NCBI GenBank assembly: GCA_963662155.1
Contig: OY759271.1
Location: forward strand, 19,127,229 to 19,191,228
Direction: 5' to 3'
From: Lamellibrachia columna
Lineage: Eukaryota > Annelida > Polychaeta > Sabellida > Siboglinidae
Length of the DNA: 64,000 nucleotides
The position numbers and the translations under genes are program-made. A model generated the notes under the pieces. That model did no database searches and was not told the origin of the DNA. It saw nothing but the letters and a program-made list of their open reading frames with translations. Below are positions 1-10,232 of the stretch, one piece after another. Each line of letters opens with the position of its first letter. Position 1 is the first letter of the stretch.

Positions 1-1695
1 TGTTTACCAAAGAAGATATTAGTTCATTACCAGTTGCTGATGCTAAATTTCAGGGGGCTAAATCTGACTATTTAGGTCTGTTAGTTGTAACTCCAGAATT
101 GGTAGCTAAGAAAATAAAGGCAATGAAGGATAACAAATCACCGGGAGTGGATGGGATTCCTCCAAAATTACTAATGGAAACAGTAGAACAAATCAGTATA
201 CCACTTGTAAGAGTATTCAACTTGTCATTAAAAGAGGGAGTTGTTCCGTTTGAATGGAAAGAAGCAAACATCATACCAATATTTAAAAAGGGTTCGAGAA
301 ATAAGTCAGAGAATTACAGACCAGTGAGTTTAACGTCAGTGATTTGTAAATTATTAGAAAGGTTAATTAAAGACCATATGGTGGACTTCCTCGTTAAGCA
401 TAAATTATTAAATTCATCTCAACATGGATTCCTTAAAGCGAGGTCATGCTTAACAAATATGTTATGTTTTTTGGAAGAAATCACTAAGTGGATAGACATG
501 GGATCGCCAGTAGATATTATCTACTTAGATTTTCAGAAAGCTTTTGACAAAGTGCCACATCAAAGATTACTACTTAAATTAAAAGCCCATGGTATCGGGG
601 ATAGCATAACTGACTGGATAGAACAATGGCTGACTGACAGAAGACAACGAGTTGTAGTAGATGGAGAAGTTTCAAATTGGAAATCGGTTTTGGGTGGGGT
701 ACCTCAAGGATCAGTATTAGGACCTATATTATTCTTAATTTATATCAATGACTTGGACGACAGTATAACAAGTAATGTACTGAAATTTGCGGATGACACA
801 AAACTGTTTAGAAAGGTTAATACTGATGGTGATAAACAACATTTACAAAACGATCTAGACAGATTAGTGAAATGGACTGAGAAATGGCAGATGTTGTTCA
901 ATTTTGGGAAATGTAAATGCCTACATACAGGACATAGGAACTTGAATGTAAACTATAAAATGGGAGATACTGTTCTGGGTACTACTGTAAAAGAAAAGGA
1001 CTTAGGAGTTACAATAAGCGCTGATATGAAAGTTTCAGAGCAGTGTGGTATTGCAGCTTCAAAGGGTAATCAAATTCTTGGATTGATTAGAAGAAACATA
1101 ACATACAAGGGAAAAAAGTTAATTATACCTCTTTATAAAGCAATAGTTAGACCTCATTTAGAATACTGTATACAAGCATGGAGACCATATCGTAAGAAGG
1201 ATATAGATACGCTTGAACGCATACAAAGGAGAGCAACTAAAATGATTCCAGAACTGAGAGACCTTAGTTATGAAGAACGCCTGAAAGAATGTGGTTTAAC
1301 AACTCTAGAGACAAGGAGGTTAAGAGGAGATCAGATTGAAGTTTTTAAGATATTGAATGGGTATGAAAATATTGATAGAAATATGTTTTTCTCACTCAAG
1401 AAGGATAGCAGAACTAGAGGACATGAGGTGAAATTAGTAAAGGATCAATGTAGATTGGACATCAGGAAGCACTCGTTCTCACAGAGGACAATAAATGAAT
1501 GGAACAAATTGTCTACAGATTGTGTAACTGCTAGCAGCGTGAATATGTTTAAAAACAAGGTTGACACATATCTCAGGAGGGCGGGCTATAAGTAGATGAA
1601 CATTGTTGGACTCTTGATAAGCCAATGGCTTCCTTGTCCACTTGCCATCTGGGCCTTTAGCTTATCTTGTTAAATCTATTCATAAAGACCAATGA
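1..1695 (+). mobile_element. CR1/L2-like non-LTR retrotransposon (LINE), 3' part, cut by window edge
   Basis: The element enters from the left edge and contains the reverse transcriptase frame plus a short 3' untranslated part. The right limit is approximate. It is set by comparison with a second copy at about 6617-7400: both share the sequence after the stop codon (the stretch from 'acattgttggactc' to 'gttaaatct' and 'ataaagac'), and similarity fades after about 1690. No poly(A) tail or clear target-site duplication was seen, which fits CR1-like elements, as these often end without poly(A). The endonuclease half lies outside the window. Confidence 0.85.
3..1595 (+). CDS. LINE ORF2 reverse transcriptase, partial at 5' end
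   Basis: This frame is open from the first bases of the window to a TAG at 1593-1595, giving 530 residues without a stop, so it may recently have been intact. It encodes the reverse transcriptase of a CR1/L2-like (Jockey-superfamily) LINE, which copies element RNA at a nicked target. RT motifs appear in order, counted from base 3: ENYRPVSLTS near 104-112, QHGFLKARSC near 140, catalytic motif A YLDFQKAFD at 174-182, motif B GVPQGSVLGP at 232-241, and motif C FADD at 262-265. These are followed by a thumb region and a basic C-terminal tail ending in YLRRAGYK. The frame starts in the linker before the RT domain, and the upstream endonuclease domain is not visible. The start codon lies outside the window. 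The clade name is by resemblance only. Confidence 0.9.
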   Translation, partial: FTKEDISSLPVADAKFQGAKSDYLGLLVVTPELVAKKIKAMKDNKSPGVDGIPPKLLMETVEQISIPLVRVFNLSLKEGVVPFEWKEANIIPIFKKGSRNKSENYRPVSLTSVICKLLERLIKDHMVDFLVKHKLLNSSQHGFLKARSCLTNMLCFLEEITKWIDMGSPVDIIYLDFQKAFDKVPHQRLLLKLKAHGIGDSITDWIEQWLTDRRQRVVVDGEVSNWKSVLGGVPQGSVLGPILFLIYINDLDDSITSNVLKFADDTKLFRKVNTDGDKQHLQNDLDRLVKWTEKWQMLFNFGKCKCLHTGHRNLNVNYKMGDTVLGTTVKEKDLGVTISADMKVSEQCGIAASKGNQILGLIRRNITYKGKKLIIPLYKAIVRPHLEYCIQAWRPYRKKDIDTLERIQRRATKMIPELRDLSYEERLKECGLTTLETRRLRGDQIEVFKILNGYENIDRNMFFSLKKDSRTRGHEVKLVKDQCRLDIRKHSFSQRTINEWNKLSTDCVTASSVNMFKNKVDTYLRRAGYK

Positions 1696-2125
1696 CTCCC
1701 TTGTGTTGTGTTGGCACTGTTGGGCTGGGCTGGGGTGGCAGCTCCATTGGGGGAGTAAACATTAGCAAATGCCAGCCCAAAATATTTACAGTCAGAGAGA
1801 GTGATTAGTGGTAGTGTAATTATCTTCCCAGTGACCCCACCAGTGGACAGGCTATTGTCTTGGGCACCCCTTCCATTCTGGCCTAACTGAATGATTAGCC
1901 TTTTGTCATAGTTTGCATTTAACTGTCAATTGTCTATTCCTCCCTCCCATTTCCACCACCTTTGCAGGCCTGCAACTGTGGGACTCTACAGACATGTTCA
2001 TGTAGTGGGACTATTATGTAGTGTGACTTAGTGGTTACAATAATGTACTACTGTATCTCTTTAATAAATTAACAATGTGTTTCTATACAATACTTTGTTT
2101 TTTCTCAAAAAAACAAAACGTTAAT
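1696..2125. other. Intergenic, no gene recognised
   Basis: This stretch is G/T-rich near 1700-1750, then mixed. An AATAAA occurs near 2063, but no upstream coding exon was found to go with it. It could be further 3' sequence of the LINE, or host DNA. Confidence 0.5.
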
Positions 2126-2129
2126 ATAA

Positions 2130-2310
2130 AGCCAAAACATTTGAAATTAATTCAAATGCATTTGCAAATGTGTAACCAAAACATTTGCATTTGCATGCAA
2201 CCCCAAAACATTTCTATTTGCATTTGAATGCGTTCATGGAAAATGGTATTTGCATTTGAATGAAGTGAAACATTTGCATTTGCATTCAAATGCATTGACA
2301 TTCATTTGTT
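2130..2310. repeat. CATTTGCATTTG-type degenerate repeat with six octamer (ATTTGCAT) motifs
   Basis: A short A/T-rich repeat made of variants of aacatttgcatttgaatg. Exact ATTTGCAT octamers (the reverse complement of ATGCAAAT, the POU/Oct site) lie at 2183-2190, 2189-2196, 2216-2223, 2248-2255, 2272-2279 and 2278-2285, two of the pairs overlapping. The motif density follows from the repeat itself. Whether any factor uses it is unknown. Confidence 0.7.
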
Positions 2311-3230
2311 AACAAGCCCGATGCAATTACTTTTGCCTTGTTGACATGTTGTAAATATAATTTACGAAGTGGCTAGCGCTCCGGACCCGAAAGCACAACT
2401 GTACATTGGTTTGGCACTCTTTTCGCTGTGTATGTATAGTAAGTGTGTATGCGTATTCGCAGCAGTATATAACATGCGCATGCAGACAGTCATAAAATCA
2501 TTAATAAACCAGGTGCTAAACACCGGAATATTATCTGATATGCTAAAATTTTGCAAAGTAATGATACATCATTATTTGAAAAGTATAGCTAGGACCTAGG
2601 TCTCTTCTCTTCTTCCAAAGATCTCAAAAGTATTAGTATTAAAAACATTTTTAGCTTAGGTAGGCAGTTATATCTTCATACTTTGATGATTAACAATGAG
2701 TATGGTTTTATATAATTATGCATAACTGTGCTTGAACGTACACATAATTGTCCAATTAAACAACAATGATGTTTTAATATATGGCAATAAACATATTCCT
2801 CGACCTGTTAAAGACCAAGATATAGGCCTATTTTTCAACTATGTTAGATGTACAGCAGTTAGTGCTGCGATGTCTTAGTGGCAATAGTGTCGGACCGATA
2901 ACAACAGCCTATACATATAAGCATAACTAAAGTAGAATGCTGTCAGCCAACCATTTTTTTTAATTCTCCAGGCGCCTACACAATTTTTTCTTATTAAAAA
3001 CATGGTAAAAATGTGATACGAACACTCGTGTGTCGTGCCCAGTGAGGTGATGGCTGCCTGGATCGTCATGCAGTGCCCCATGTGGTGACGCTGTTTGACA
3101 GGCCAGGCCTAGTTGAACGATAATGCATGTAGGTCATCGTTTGTACAACGCTAATAAGTTATTCAAATGTGCTTAAAACTTAACAAGTTCCGACGTTTTG
3201 TATGTGTAACTAAATTAATTGCGCATGTTT
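2311..3230. other. Intergenic, upstream of RpL32; no gene recognised
   Basis: AT-rich sequence with only short chance open frames of at most 76 codons, none with recognisable motifs or splice context. It is the upstream flank of RpL32. Confidence 0.5.
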
Positions 3231-3372
3231 CTAAATTGCTACTTCCGTTGCATTATCTCCAAGATATGTACCAATTTGGTGTAACGATAAAATAGGCCAC
3301 TCAGTTTAAATGTTCAAATAATCTGATAGGTGGCGTTATGCACAACGTCACTTCCGTCGGCCTTTTCTCCAT
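3231..3372 (+). promoter_or_regulatory. RpL32 core promoter with TOP-type start and ETS-like sites
   Basis: A pyrimidine tract CCTTTTCTCC at 3361-3370 resembles the 5' terminal oligopyrimidine start typical of ribosomal protein mRNAs, which confers growth-dependent (mTOR-linked) translational control. Two ACTTCCGT motifs (near 3240 and 3350) match the ETS/GABP core often found in ribosomal protein gene promoters. No TATA box is evident, also usual for this class. The transcription start at about 3361 is inferred from the TOP tract and has not been measured. Confidence 0.5.
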
Positions 3373-3387
3373 GTTGGATTGTTGAAG
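3361..3387 (+). other. Putative non-coding first exon of RpL32
   Basis: The stretch from the TOP tract to a potential splice donor. Two donors are possible: GTAGGT at 3387, or GTTAAT at 3391. The first would give an exon of about 26 bases with no retained reading frame. A tiny 5' UTR exon ahead of the coding exons is common in ribosomal protein genes. The acceptor of the next exon is the AG at 4121-4122. Inferred from signals only. Confidence 0.4.
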
Positions 3388-3391
3388 TAGG

Positions 3392-4122
3392 TTAATGTTT
3401 TAATCGAAAGCCGAATAATCTCTAAATATCAGCCTTAAACCAAAACATCGTTTGTGTCTATATAACGATGCGCAAATACCTAATATTATATTTTTATATT
3501 GTGGTATTAAGAGTACGCTATGTTAGTATTGCGGGTATATAGACTGGTCACGTTTGTTTATGGCAAGAAAATACCTCCAGCCGTGCAAGACAGCCGGGCC
3601 CGTACCAAGCATTTTTGATACGATGCTATCAATAGTACTCGGTATGAGTACTCTCTGTTAATGTTAAGGGTTTATAGAATACTGTTTATGGCAAGAAAAT
3701 GCTCGGAGCCGTACACGGTCAGAGCTGCCGTACCCCTAGCCTAGGCCAAACCTAGGGCTAGGCAGAGGCCAGAGCCGTAGGGGCAGATGCCAGAGTTCCA
3801 GGCCACCAAAAAGTAACTTGTGTATTTGGCACTTGTGATCCTATCCAGAGTCGGAACTTAATAATATTTAAAACTTATACGCACTAACCGTTTCATGTAC
3901 TATGTCTATGTATTCCGTGAAATTCCACCTGCGCATTACCTTCAAGAAGCGTTTGCATTGAAGCTGATATACCAATAAGAATGTCTTTGGACATGAACTA
4001 CATGTGTTTTGCATGTTTTTATTGCTTCTTAATAAAGTACGTTTTCAGCGGCCCGGATCCTCGCTTTTACTTGATAACTAAAGGCGAGCCTCTGTGACAC
4101 CCATTGCTTCTTTGTATTACAG
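3392..4122 (+). other. RpL32 intron 1 (5' UTR intron) with local duplication and palindrome
   Basis: If exon 1 is right, this is a ~0.73 kb intron ending in the acceptor TTGTATTACAG at 4122. It holds two related stretches, near 3555 and 3683, sharing TGTTTATGGCAAGAAAAT and a following CCGT-rich part. It also has an imperfect palindrome around 3737-3763 (cctagcctagg, loop ccaaa, cctagggctagg). No intronic snoRNA could be supported. Confidence 0.4.
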
Positions 4123-4129
4123 CTCCACC

Positions 4130-7100
4130 ATGGCAATCAGACCACTCATTAAGCGGAAGGTCCTCAAGAAGCGGACAAAACCATTCATCCGCCACCAGTC
4201 AGACAGATATGTCAAGATTAAGGTGACTTGCGTACTTCTGTACCAATAAATATAATGCACTGATATTCAGAGCAGTGTTAAAACATATAAAGGAAACAAA
4301 CATGCGTTTGCTAACTCTTGTATATTATGGCGACTTGTATACTAAGAGAACAAGTGTGACAGAATAGATGTCATCTTGAAACTAAATTGCATAAGCAATC
4401 TTATTTTCAGGTTTAATGATAATTACTATGTCATAAATGTAAAGTTATTTGTTAGGTATAATTCAGCAACCCCGACTGATGGGTAGGTAAGAATATATTG
4501 ACAGAAAGTAGTTGCCCCATTGCACATGACAATGATGCACATATTCCCATGAATTGGCATAAAGGTTAAATATCACAGTATATGCACATCTGCTAAACAT
4601 ATTTCAAATTTTTTTATATTGCTAATATGCTTGTGGTTCCAGAGAAGCTGGCGCAAACCCAAGGGTATTGACAACAGGGTAAGGAGGCGGTTCAAAGGTC
4701 AATACAAGATGCCCAACATTGGTTATGGTACAAAGAAGAGTTGCCGTCATATCTGTCCTGATGGCTTCAAAAAGTTCCTTGTCAACAACGTTAGGGTAGG
4801 TTTTAATATTGCATAGCCATATTTTACCAGTACTGATTAGTATATCTTCTACATGGTTCAAACTCAGATCATGCAAGGCCATTTGATGTATAAACACCTA
4901 AATTTCAAATGTGTATTCTGGTAAAATTCCCAATCGAAAATATGGTCCTGTTGTTGCTAGAAAGAAAGAGGTTAGTCTTATAAAGATAAATTTTTCACTC
5001 CTGAACATTGCAAATTGTCACATTTTGTGATCAGCAACAGTGACCTGTGTAACCGTATATTTTCCCTCCCTGTTATCTTTCTCCTCCCCACCAACACCAA
5101 AGTTCTCTTCACATCACATTTATTGTAAATAACCACAAACTATGAAATCCAATAATTGGAAGCAAGACTGATGCAATGAATTTACTATTTATCGTGAATT
5201 GAATGGTGCTATTATATATACAGTCGAGCCTCGTTATAACGCGGTGGTCGGGGTCCACGACTTCGGACTGCGCGTTAGGTGTTCTCATATCTGCCACCAG
5301 GAAGCTACTAAACAACAGCGATCGCCGCCCGCTGCACCAAGTCCATGAACGCTGTCGAAGCCCTGTGTACTTGCAGCAATGTCTTATACGCCAATATGCA
5401 GTTTATGGAATTTATTATACTAGCATCAACGTGTATTATTTAAAAATATCACACCCTGTTGATTCTTGAACTGAATAAACCACCTGTATGTATACCGTTA
5501 TGGAATACACCTACTATGATGATGATGTACTGGACCAATAGGCCTACGGATCGAAAATAATAACCTGGATCTGAGCAGCTGAAAATGTATATGATTTGAC
5601 ATACGTAGTATGTAATCAGATAAAACACAGAAAACGACAATAGGTAGAATTAATAATTGTTTCACTTCGTCTTTCAACCGATCTCGACCGAAGCATAAAT
5701 TTATTACACACCACTTAACATTGATTCATCGTTTCATATGCGGATAACGAATTCGTATTTTTGCGCACCCATAGAGCCTTGGGTTAGGAATTTGGCATGT
5801 TGGTTTCGCATCGCGAAAACGATTAACTTTGCGATGTAATGGAAGCATGTCATTTCACCCAAGTGTTATGTTGGTATTGCATACTAAATGCATTTAAAAC
5901 TGTTTATCTTATTCTTACGCAAGGCGTATCTGTGAATCTCGATTGCAATTTACAAACCGTCGAAGCGAAGCCAGCGACAACGATTGATGTCGGCGACAGC
6001 GCAAAACAAACACAACTCATCCATTGACATTGTTCGCCTAATGTTTCTTGAGAATTGACAAAGCAATTCTAAATAGGTTTAAGCAGGCCCATTTTAGCAT
6101 TTTCCCCATGTGGCAGAAAATCGGGGTCCACGACCGACCGCGTAATAACGAGGCGCGACTGTAATTATCACAAACAAAATGTCACAGTAAAAGCTGAACA
6201 CAAAGTATCTACAGTCCAATCTGCTTTGTGGTAATTGAAGTCACTAAGCATCACCACTGGGGTAATGATGGAAATGTGCCTGCACTGCCTTGTATTCTGA
6301 GATATCCTAGGGTAGTATCTTATTAAATTATTCTGTCACGATTACAATTTGTATAAAAGTAGTAAGTATTGTACTCTACATCCCTAATTCAGTCTGGCCC
6401 AGGGCTGAATCGGTACAACATATTTTGAATTGAATTCCACCGATTTAGGGGGCTGGAATTTCTAACACTGCTTCTAACAGAATGCATATTTCTATGACGT
6501 AGTCGGGTTATGGGTAGTTCAGATGGATTCAGATTTTGGATGGTTGGTCAACCTGAATGGAATGGCATGTTATTACAAGGGTTGTAAAAAATCATGATTT
6601 ACTTGTCTTAACAGAGGGTACATAAGGATACAGGAACTTGGATGTAAACTATAAAATGGGAGATACTGTTCTATGTACTACTGTAAAAGAAAAGGACTTA
6701 GGAATAACTAAAAGTGCTGATATGAAAGTTTCAGAGCAGTGTGGTATTGCAGCTTCAAAGGGTAATCAAATTCTTGGGTTGAATAGAAGAAATATAACGT
6801 ACAAGGAAAAAAGCTAATTATATCTCTGTATAAAGCAATAGTTGGACCTCATTTACAATACTATATACAAGCATGGAGACCATATCGTAAGGAGGATATA
6901 GATACGCTTGAATGCATACAGAGGAGACCAACTAAAATTGTTCCAGAACTGAGACCTTAGTTATGAAGAACGTCTGAAAGAATGTGGTTTAACAACTCGA
7001 GAGACAAGGAGGTTAAGAGGAGTTCAGATTGAAGTTTTTAAGATATTGAATGGGTATCAAAATATTGATAGAAATATGTTTTTCTCACTCAAGAAGGATA

Positions 7101-8159
7101 GCAGAACTAGAGGACATGGGGTAAAATTTGTAAAGGATCTGTGTAGATTGGATATCAGGAAGTACTTGTTCTCACAGAGGACAATAAATTAATCAAACAA
7201 ATTGTCTATGAATTGTATAACTGCTAGCAGCGTGGATATGTTTAAAAACAAGGTTGACACATATCTCAGGAGGGCGGGTTACACGTAGATGGACATTGTT
7301 GGACTCTCGATAAACCAATGGCTTCCTTGTCCACTTGCCATCTGGGCCTTTGGCTTGGATGGCAAATCTTGTTAAATCTACATAATTGCTTATATAAAGA
7401 CATTAGACAATGTCCACAAGGCCTCAACCCCTATAGGTGCATAATCTGTCTTGGAAAGGAAAGCATGTGTCTGTGGCTGTGTGTCTGTGGCTGTAGCCGT
7501 GAAAATTATTGTTTGCTGAGAGGGTGGATTAGCACCTGTCCAGGGCTCTGTATACTCTAAGCATCTCTAACCAGACTGCAAACTGATACAGTATTAGACC
7601 ATTGTACCCCAGACTGTCTCACTTGAGACAACATACTGAATTGGTAAAAACTAACACAAGCTCTAAGTAGACTTTAACTTAGGTCTTCTGACTTGAAAAG
7701 ATCCTCTTGAAGACAAGTTTGTGTGGTTTCATTCCATTCAAAAAGGGAATAGCTCAAACATGCACAATGTCATAAAATATTTGGCTATCAGGCTATCTGG
7801 TGAATACACAACTACACAAGTGTGTGCATATTGTGCTTTTGTATTAAAAAACATACAAAACTGATGATCTTGATGCTTGTAAACAATTATTTGTGTTAAA
7901 TTCATATAAATCAGCAATAAAAAAATCATTAATCAATGATTTTTTTGGAGTGATTTAAATCAAACAACCTTGGTTATTACAGCCACCTGTTTCTTTACAG
8001 GACCTTGAGATTCTCATGATGCAGAATCGAACCTTTGCGGCTGAGATTGCACATGCTGTGTCAAGCAAGAAACGAAAACAGATTGTGGAACGTGCTCAGC
8101 AACTGTCGATTAAAGTGACCAATCCAAATGCCAGGTTGAGATCTGAGGAGAATGAGTAA
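4130..8159 (+). CDS. RpL32: 60S ribosomal protein L32 (eL32), three coding exons
   Basis: This encodes eL32, a component of the large cytosolic ribosomal subunit. The coding exons are 4130-4222 (31 codons), 4643-4795 (51 codons) and 8001-8159 (52 codons plus TAA), all joined in phase 0 with GT-AG introns: donors GTGACT at 4223 and GTAGGT at 4796, acceptors TTCCAG at 4642 and TTTACAG at 8000. The product is 134 aa, the usual family length. Family signatures are the basic N-terminus [17 protein letters not shown], then [37 protein letters not shown], the IVERAQQLS segment, and the near-invariant C-terminus [12 protein letters not shown]. The ATG sits seven bases after an acceptor in the context CCACCATGG. 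All exons are intact, so the gene should be functional. The last intron is unusually long (3.2 kb) and contains transposable elements. Confidence 0.97.
4223..4642 (+). other. RpL32 intron 2
   Basis: A 420 bp AT-rich intron with a proper donor and acceptor. I checked it for a C/D-box or H/ACA snoRNA, since ribosomal protein introns often host them, and found no convincing box pair. Confidence 0.85.
5221..6161. mobile_element. Non-autonomous DNA transposon (MITE), Tc1/mariner-pogo (Tigger-like)
   Basis: Terminal inverted repeats are visible. The left end begins CAGTCGAGCCTCGTTATAAC and the right end, read on the other strand, begins CAGTCGCGCCTCGTTATTAC; similarity continues into GCGGT. The element is flanked by TA on both sides (5219-5220 and 6162-6163), the target duplication of the Tc1/mariner superfamily. 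The CAGT..CCTCG..ATAACG terminus is characteristic of pogo/Tigger elements. The 941 bp body has no open frame with transposase motifs, so mobility would have needed a transposase supplied in trans. It lies inside RpL32 intron 3. Confidence 0.85.
6617..7400 (+). pseudogene. CR1/L2-like LINE fragment, decayed second copy
   Basis: This stretch aligns closely with about 920-1690 of the LINE at the left edge: the end of the RT domain, the C-terminal tail and the 3' untranslated part. Against that copy it has a one-base deletion near 6810 (ACAAGGAAAAAAGC), a two-base deletion near 6953 (GAGACCTTAG) and an in-frame TAA near 7189, so it cannot encode protein. It is truncated at its 5' end near 6617 and runs in the same direction as RpL32. 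A small insertion (GGATGGCAAAT) is present near the 3' end. The 3' limit is approximate. Confidence 0.85.
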
Positions 8160-8181
8160 ATTCTGCTGTACAATAAGCATC

Positions 8182-8187
8182 AATAAA
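8182..8187 (+). terminator. RpL32 poly(A) signal AATAAA
   Basis: AATAAA lies 22 bases after the RpL32 stop codon and is followed within about 10-25 bases by a GT-rich stretch (TGACTGTGCTCGTGTGTTC). This gives a very short 3' UTR ending near 8200-8205, as is usual for ribosomal protein mRNAs. Confidence 0.85.
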
Positions 8188-8209
8188 TACGTCTGACTGT
8201 GCTCGTGTG

Positions 8210-9285
8210 TTCTTATTTATTGTGACATTTAATATCATAAGGGCTTGGAAGATTTTAGAAACAAGTTACTGCATGCAGTGCCTAATTTGAACCAAAGTAT
8301 ATTTAGAATTTCAGTATGTGTGGCCAACTTTGCCATAAGGATTTAAAGTAATTACATGAACATTATGACATTATTATTCCAACTGCTAGTAATTGTAAAT
8401 AATGTAGAGACAATGGCTGAGCCGTTATTCAAACAACAAGACCAGTAGGCTGATAATTTTATGGTTTCCGAAATACCTGCTCAATGAAACAATGCAGGGG
8501 TAGCAAGCTAGTTACTATTTGTTGGGATGCCCCATTGCTGTGTCTGGTTTCACCACACATTCCTAGCACACACAAAGAGCATGGTTTCAGATATGTGCAG
8601 GCAGACAACAAATATTATCTTCGAGCAGGAGTTGCAACCTGTATTGAATTCTAAGCAAGCTCATCACACCCCACCATAATTTGATTTGTGCAGAATTTCT
8701 TTTTTCCAATTGCCACGTGGTAACATTGCCACGCAGACCCTTTGTTCAAATTTGGACAAATGTTTTCGCCTCAGACCATGAAATGGCATACAAATGTATA
8801 CTTAGCTGCTACAAAGACTGAGTTCATATACAATTCTAGGGTTGGATTGAGGACCACATTTGGGAATAAAACCAGATCGAACCAGCACAAGAAAATGAGT
8901 CTTTCAATTCGAATTCAGGAATTGATTTGAATCATTTTGTAATTTACCCCAACCCTGACAACAAGCCAGATCGCACCTACAACAAGTTCCCATTTTTGCC
9001 GCTAGTTCATGGGGACAAGTAAAATGTGCATAATAAAAGATGAAACAAATAGATCATCATGGTTTCTTTTCGACCATTTAGAAAGTACATTTCATGTGTA
9101 ATTCGTCGGCACACAGCAATAAACGAGTAACACAGACGCAGCAACAAAACTGCCTGACGTGGTTTGTTGTTTGGTTTGTCTGCGAAGTGCAAAAGTATAC
9201 AGTATAGTTTATTTTGTTTTTATTTCAATATAGTTTATATTATTTAAATTTGTGTCATCAAGCATATATAGTATAGATTATTTTA
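8210..9285. other. Intergenic, nothing recognised
   Basis: AT-rich DNA downstream of RpL32 with only short chance frames (at most 62 codons). I see no repeat structure, RNA gene or splice-flanked exon. Confidence 0.5.
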
Positions 9286-9317
9286 GGATATATATATACT
9301 AAAAACTAAATAAACTA

Positions 9318-9341
9318 CTATATATATATATATATATATAT
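9318..9341. repeat. (TA)n microsatellite, short
   Basis: A run of alternating T and A of about 12 copies, set in wider A/T-rich DNA (9285-9350). Confidence 0.9.
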
Positions 9342-9424
9342 GTTAACTAGTTTTAAAAGAGTATTTATTTCAAAACTTTATATCTGGATTGTCAGTGTAA
9401 TTGTGTGCATTTTTATGTATGTGT

Positions 9425-9496
9425 TCTTTTGTTGTAAAGCGCGTTGATCTATCTACAGGAGTATGCGCTATATAAGAACTAAATTATTATTTTTAA
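9425..9496 (+). repeat. 3' tail of a SINE or L2/CR1-like LINE
   Basis: TTGTAAAGCGCGTTGATC...GTATGCGCTATATAAGAAC followed by ATTATTATTTTT matches the widespread 3' tail motif (GTAAAGCGC ... GCGCTATATAA, then ATT repeats) shared by many animal SINEs and L2-like LINEs. Only the tail is recognisable. No tRNA-type promoter boxes were found upstream, so this is a fragment. Confidence 0.6.
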
Positions 9497-9699
9497 AAAG
9501 AGGGCCTTGCATGAAATAGTCCATTCGTTCAAAAAATAATAAAACATTTTGTATTTGATAATATTACTAAAGTACAAATGGGAAATTTAGCAATTCAATG
9601 ATAAGGTAGGGCCTACTGCAAAAGATACGTTACCTTTATGAATTATTGAATTATATTTGACTTGTATGTTTTTTATATGAGGTCAGTGACAGTGTATAA

Positions 9700-10232
9700 C
9701 CAATTAAGGTTGTCAATTTGATTTCAATTTTGTGCCAATGTAACTTTTTCACATCCGTATAACGTTGGTGACTGACATTAAAGTATGTGCAATGAAATGT
9801 CGTATATAAAATTTAAATCTAGTTGGCTGGACTGGCGACATTATGTCAACGTTGTGTCAACGTCACGATTCAACATCGGTATAACGTTGATGACCAGATG
9901 TGGTAAAAACATTGTATTTAAATAAGAATCTATTTAGTTAATTGGGCTGCCAAATTAATTTAAACATTTTATCATCATCAAACTTCCAAGTCCTTACGAC
10001 GTTGATAACTAGACGTTGGAAAGACGTTGGGTTAGGTTGTCGACTTGATTTCGACGTTGTTTCAACGTCACGTTTCCATGTCCGTATAACGTGGGTGACA
10101 AGACGCAGACAAGACGTCGTATTTATATAGCAATTTATTTAGTTGGACTGTCGACTTGATTGCAACGCTGTATGAACGTTGCATTTCCACGTCCTTGTAA
10201 TGTTGGTGACCAGACGTTGTAAAGATTAAATT
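9700..10232. repeat. Degenerate ~110 bp tandem repeat with CAACGTTG-type motifs (about 5 copies)
   Basis: Successive units share the layout: tcgacttgatttcaac, a gttgtttcaacgtcac-like block, tccgtataacgttggtgacc, agacgttg, and an A/T-rich end (atttatttagttgg). Unit starts fall near 9703, 9820, 9940, 10038 and 10142. The cores ATAACGTTGATGACCAGA (near 9881), ACGACGTTGATAACTAGA (near 9996) and ATAACGTGGGTGACAAGA (near 10086) show the divergence between copies. The A/T-rich ends are the least conserved part. Confidence 0.75.

Larger units (their letters stand above)
4796..8000 (+). other. RpL32 intron 3 (3.2 kb), carrying a MITE and a LINE fragment
   Basis: The intron runs from the donor GTAGGT to the acceptor CTGTTTCTTTACAG. 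About 1.7 kb of it is transposon-derived (5221-6161 and about 6617-7400, described separately). The remainder is AT-rich with no recognisable gene. A short GTGTCTGTGGCTGT duplication lies near 7465-7495. Confidence 0.9.

Noticed and set aside
4415..4485. C/D-box snoRNA in RpL32 intron 2 (AATGATA ... CTGATG)
   Set aside because: The C-box likeness is poor, there is no terminal stem, and C'/D' boxes are not evident.
4622..4897. 91-codon minus-strand frame over RpL32 exon 4643-4795
   Set aside because: It is antisense to a well-supported conserved exon and has no family likeness.
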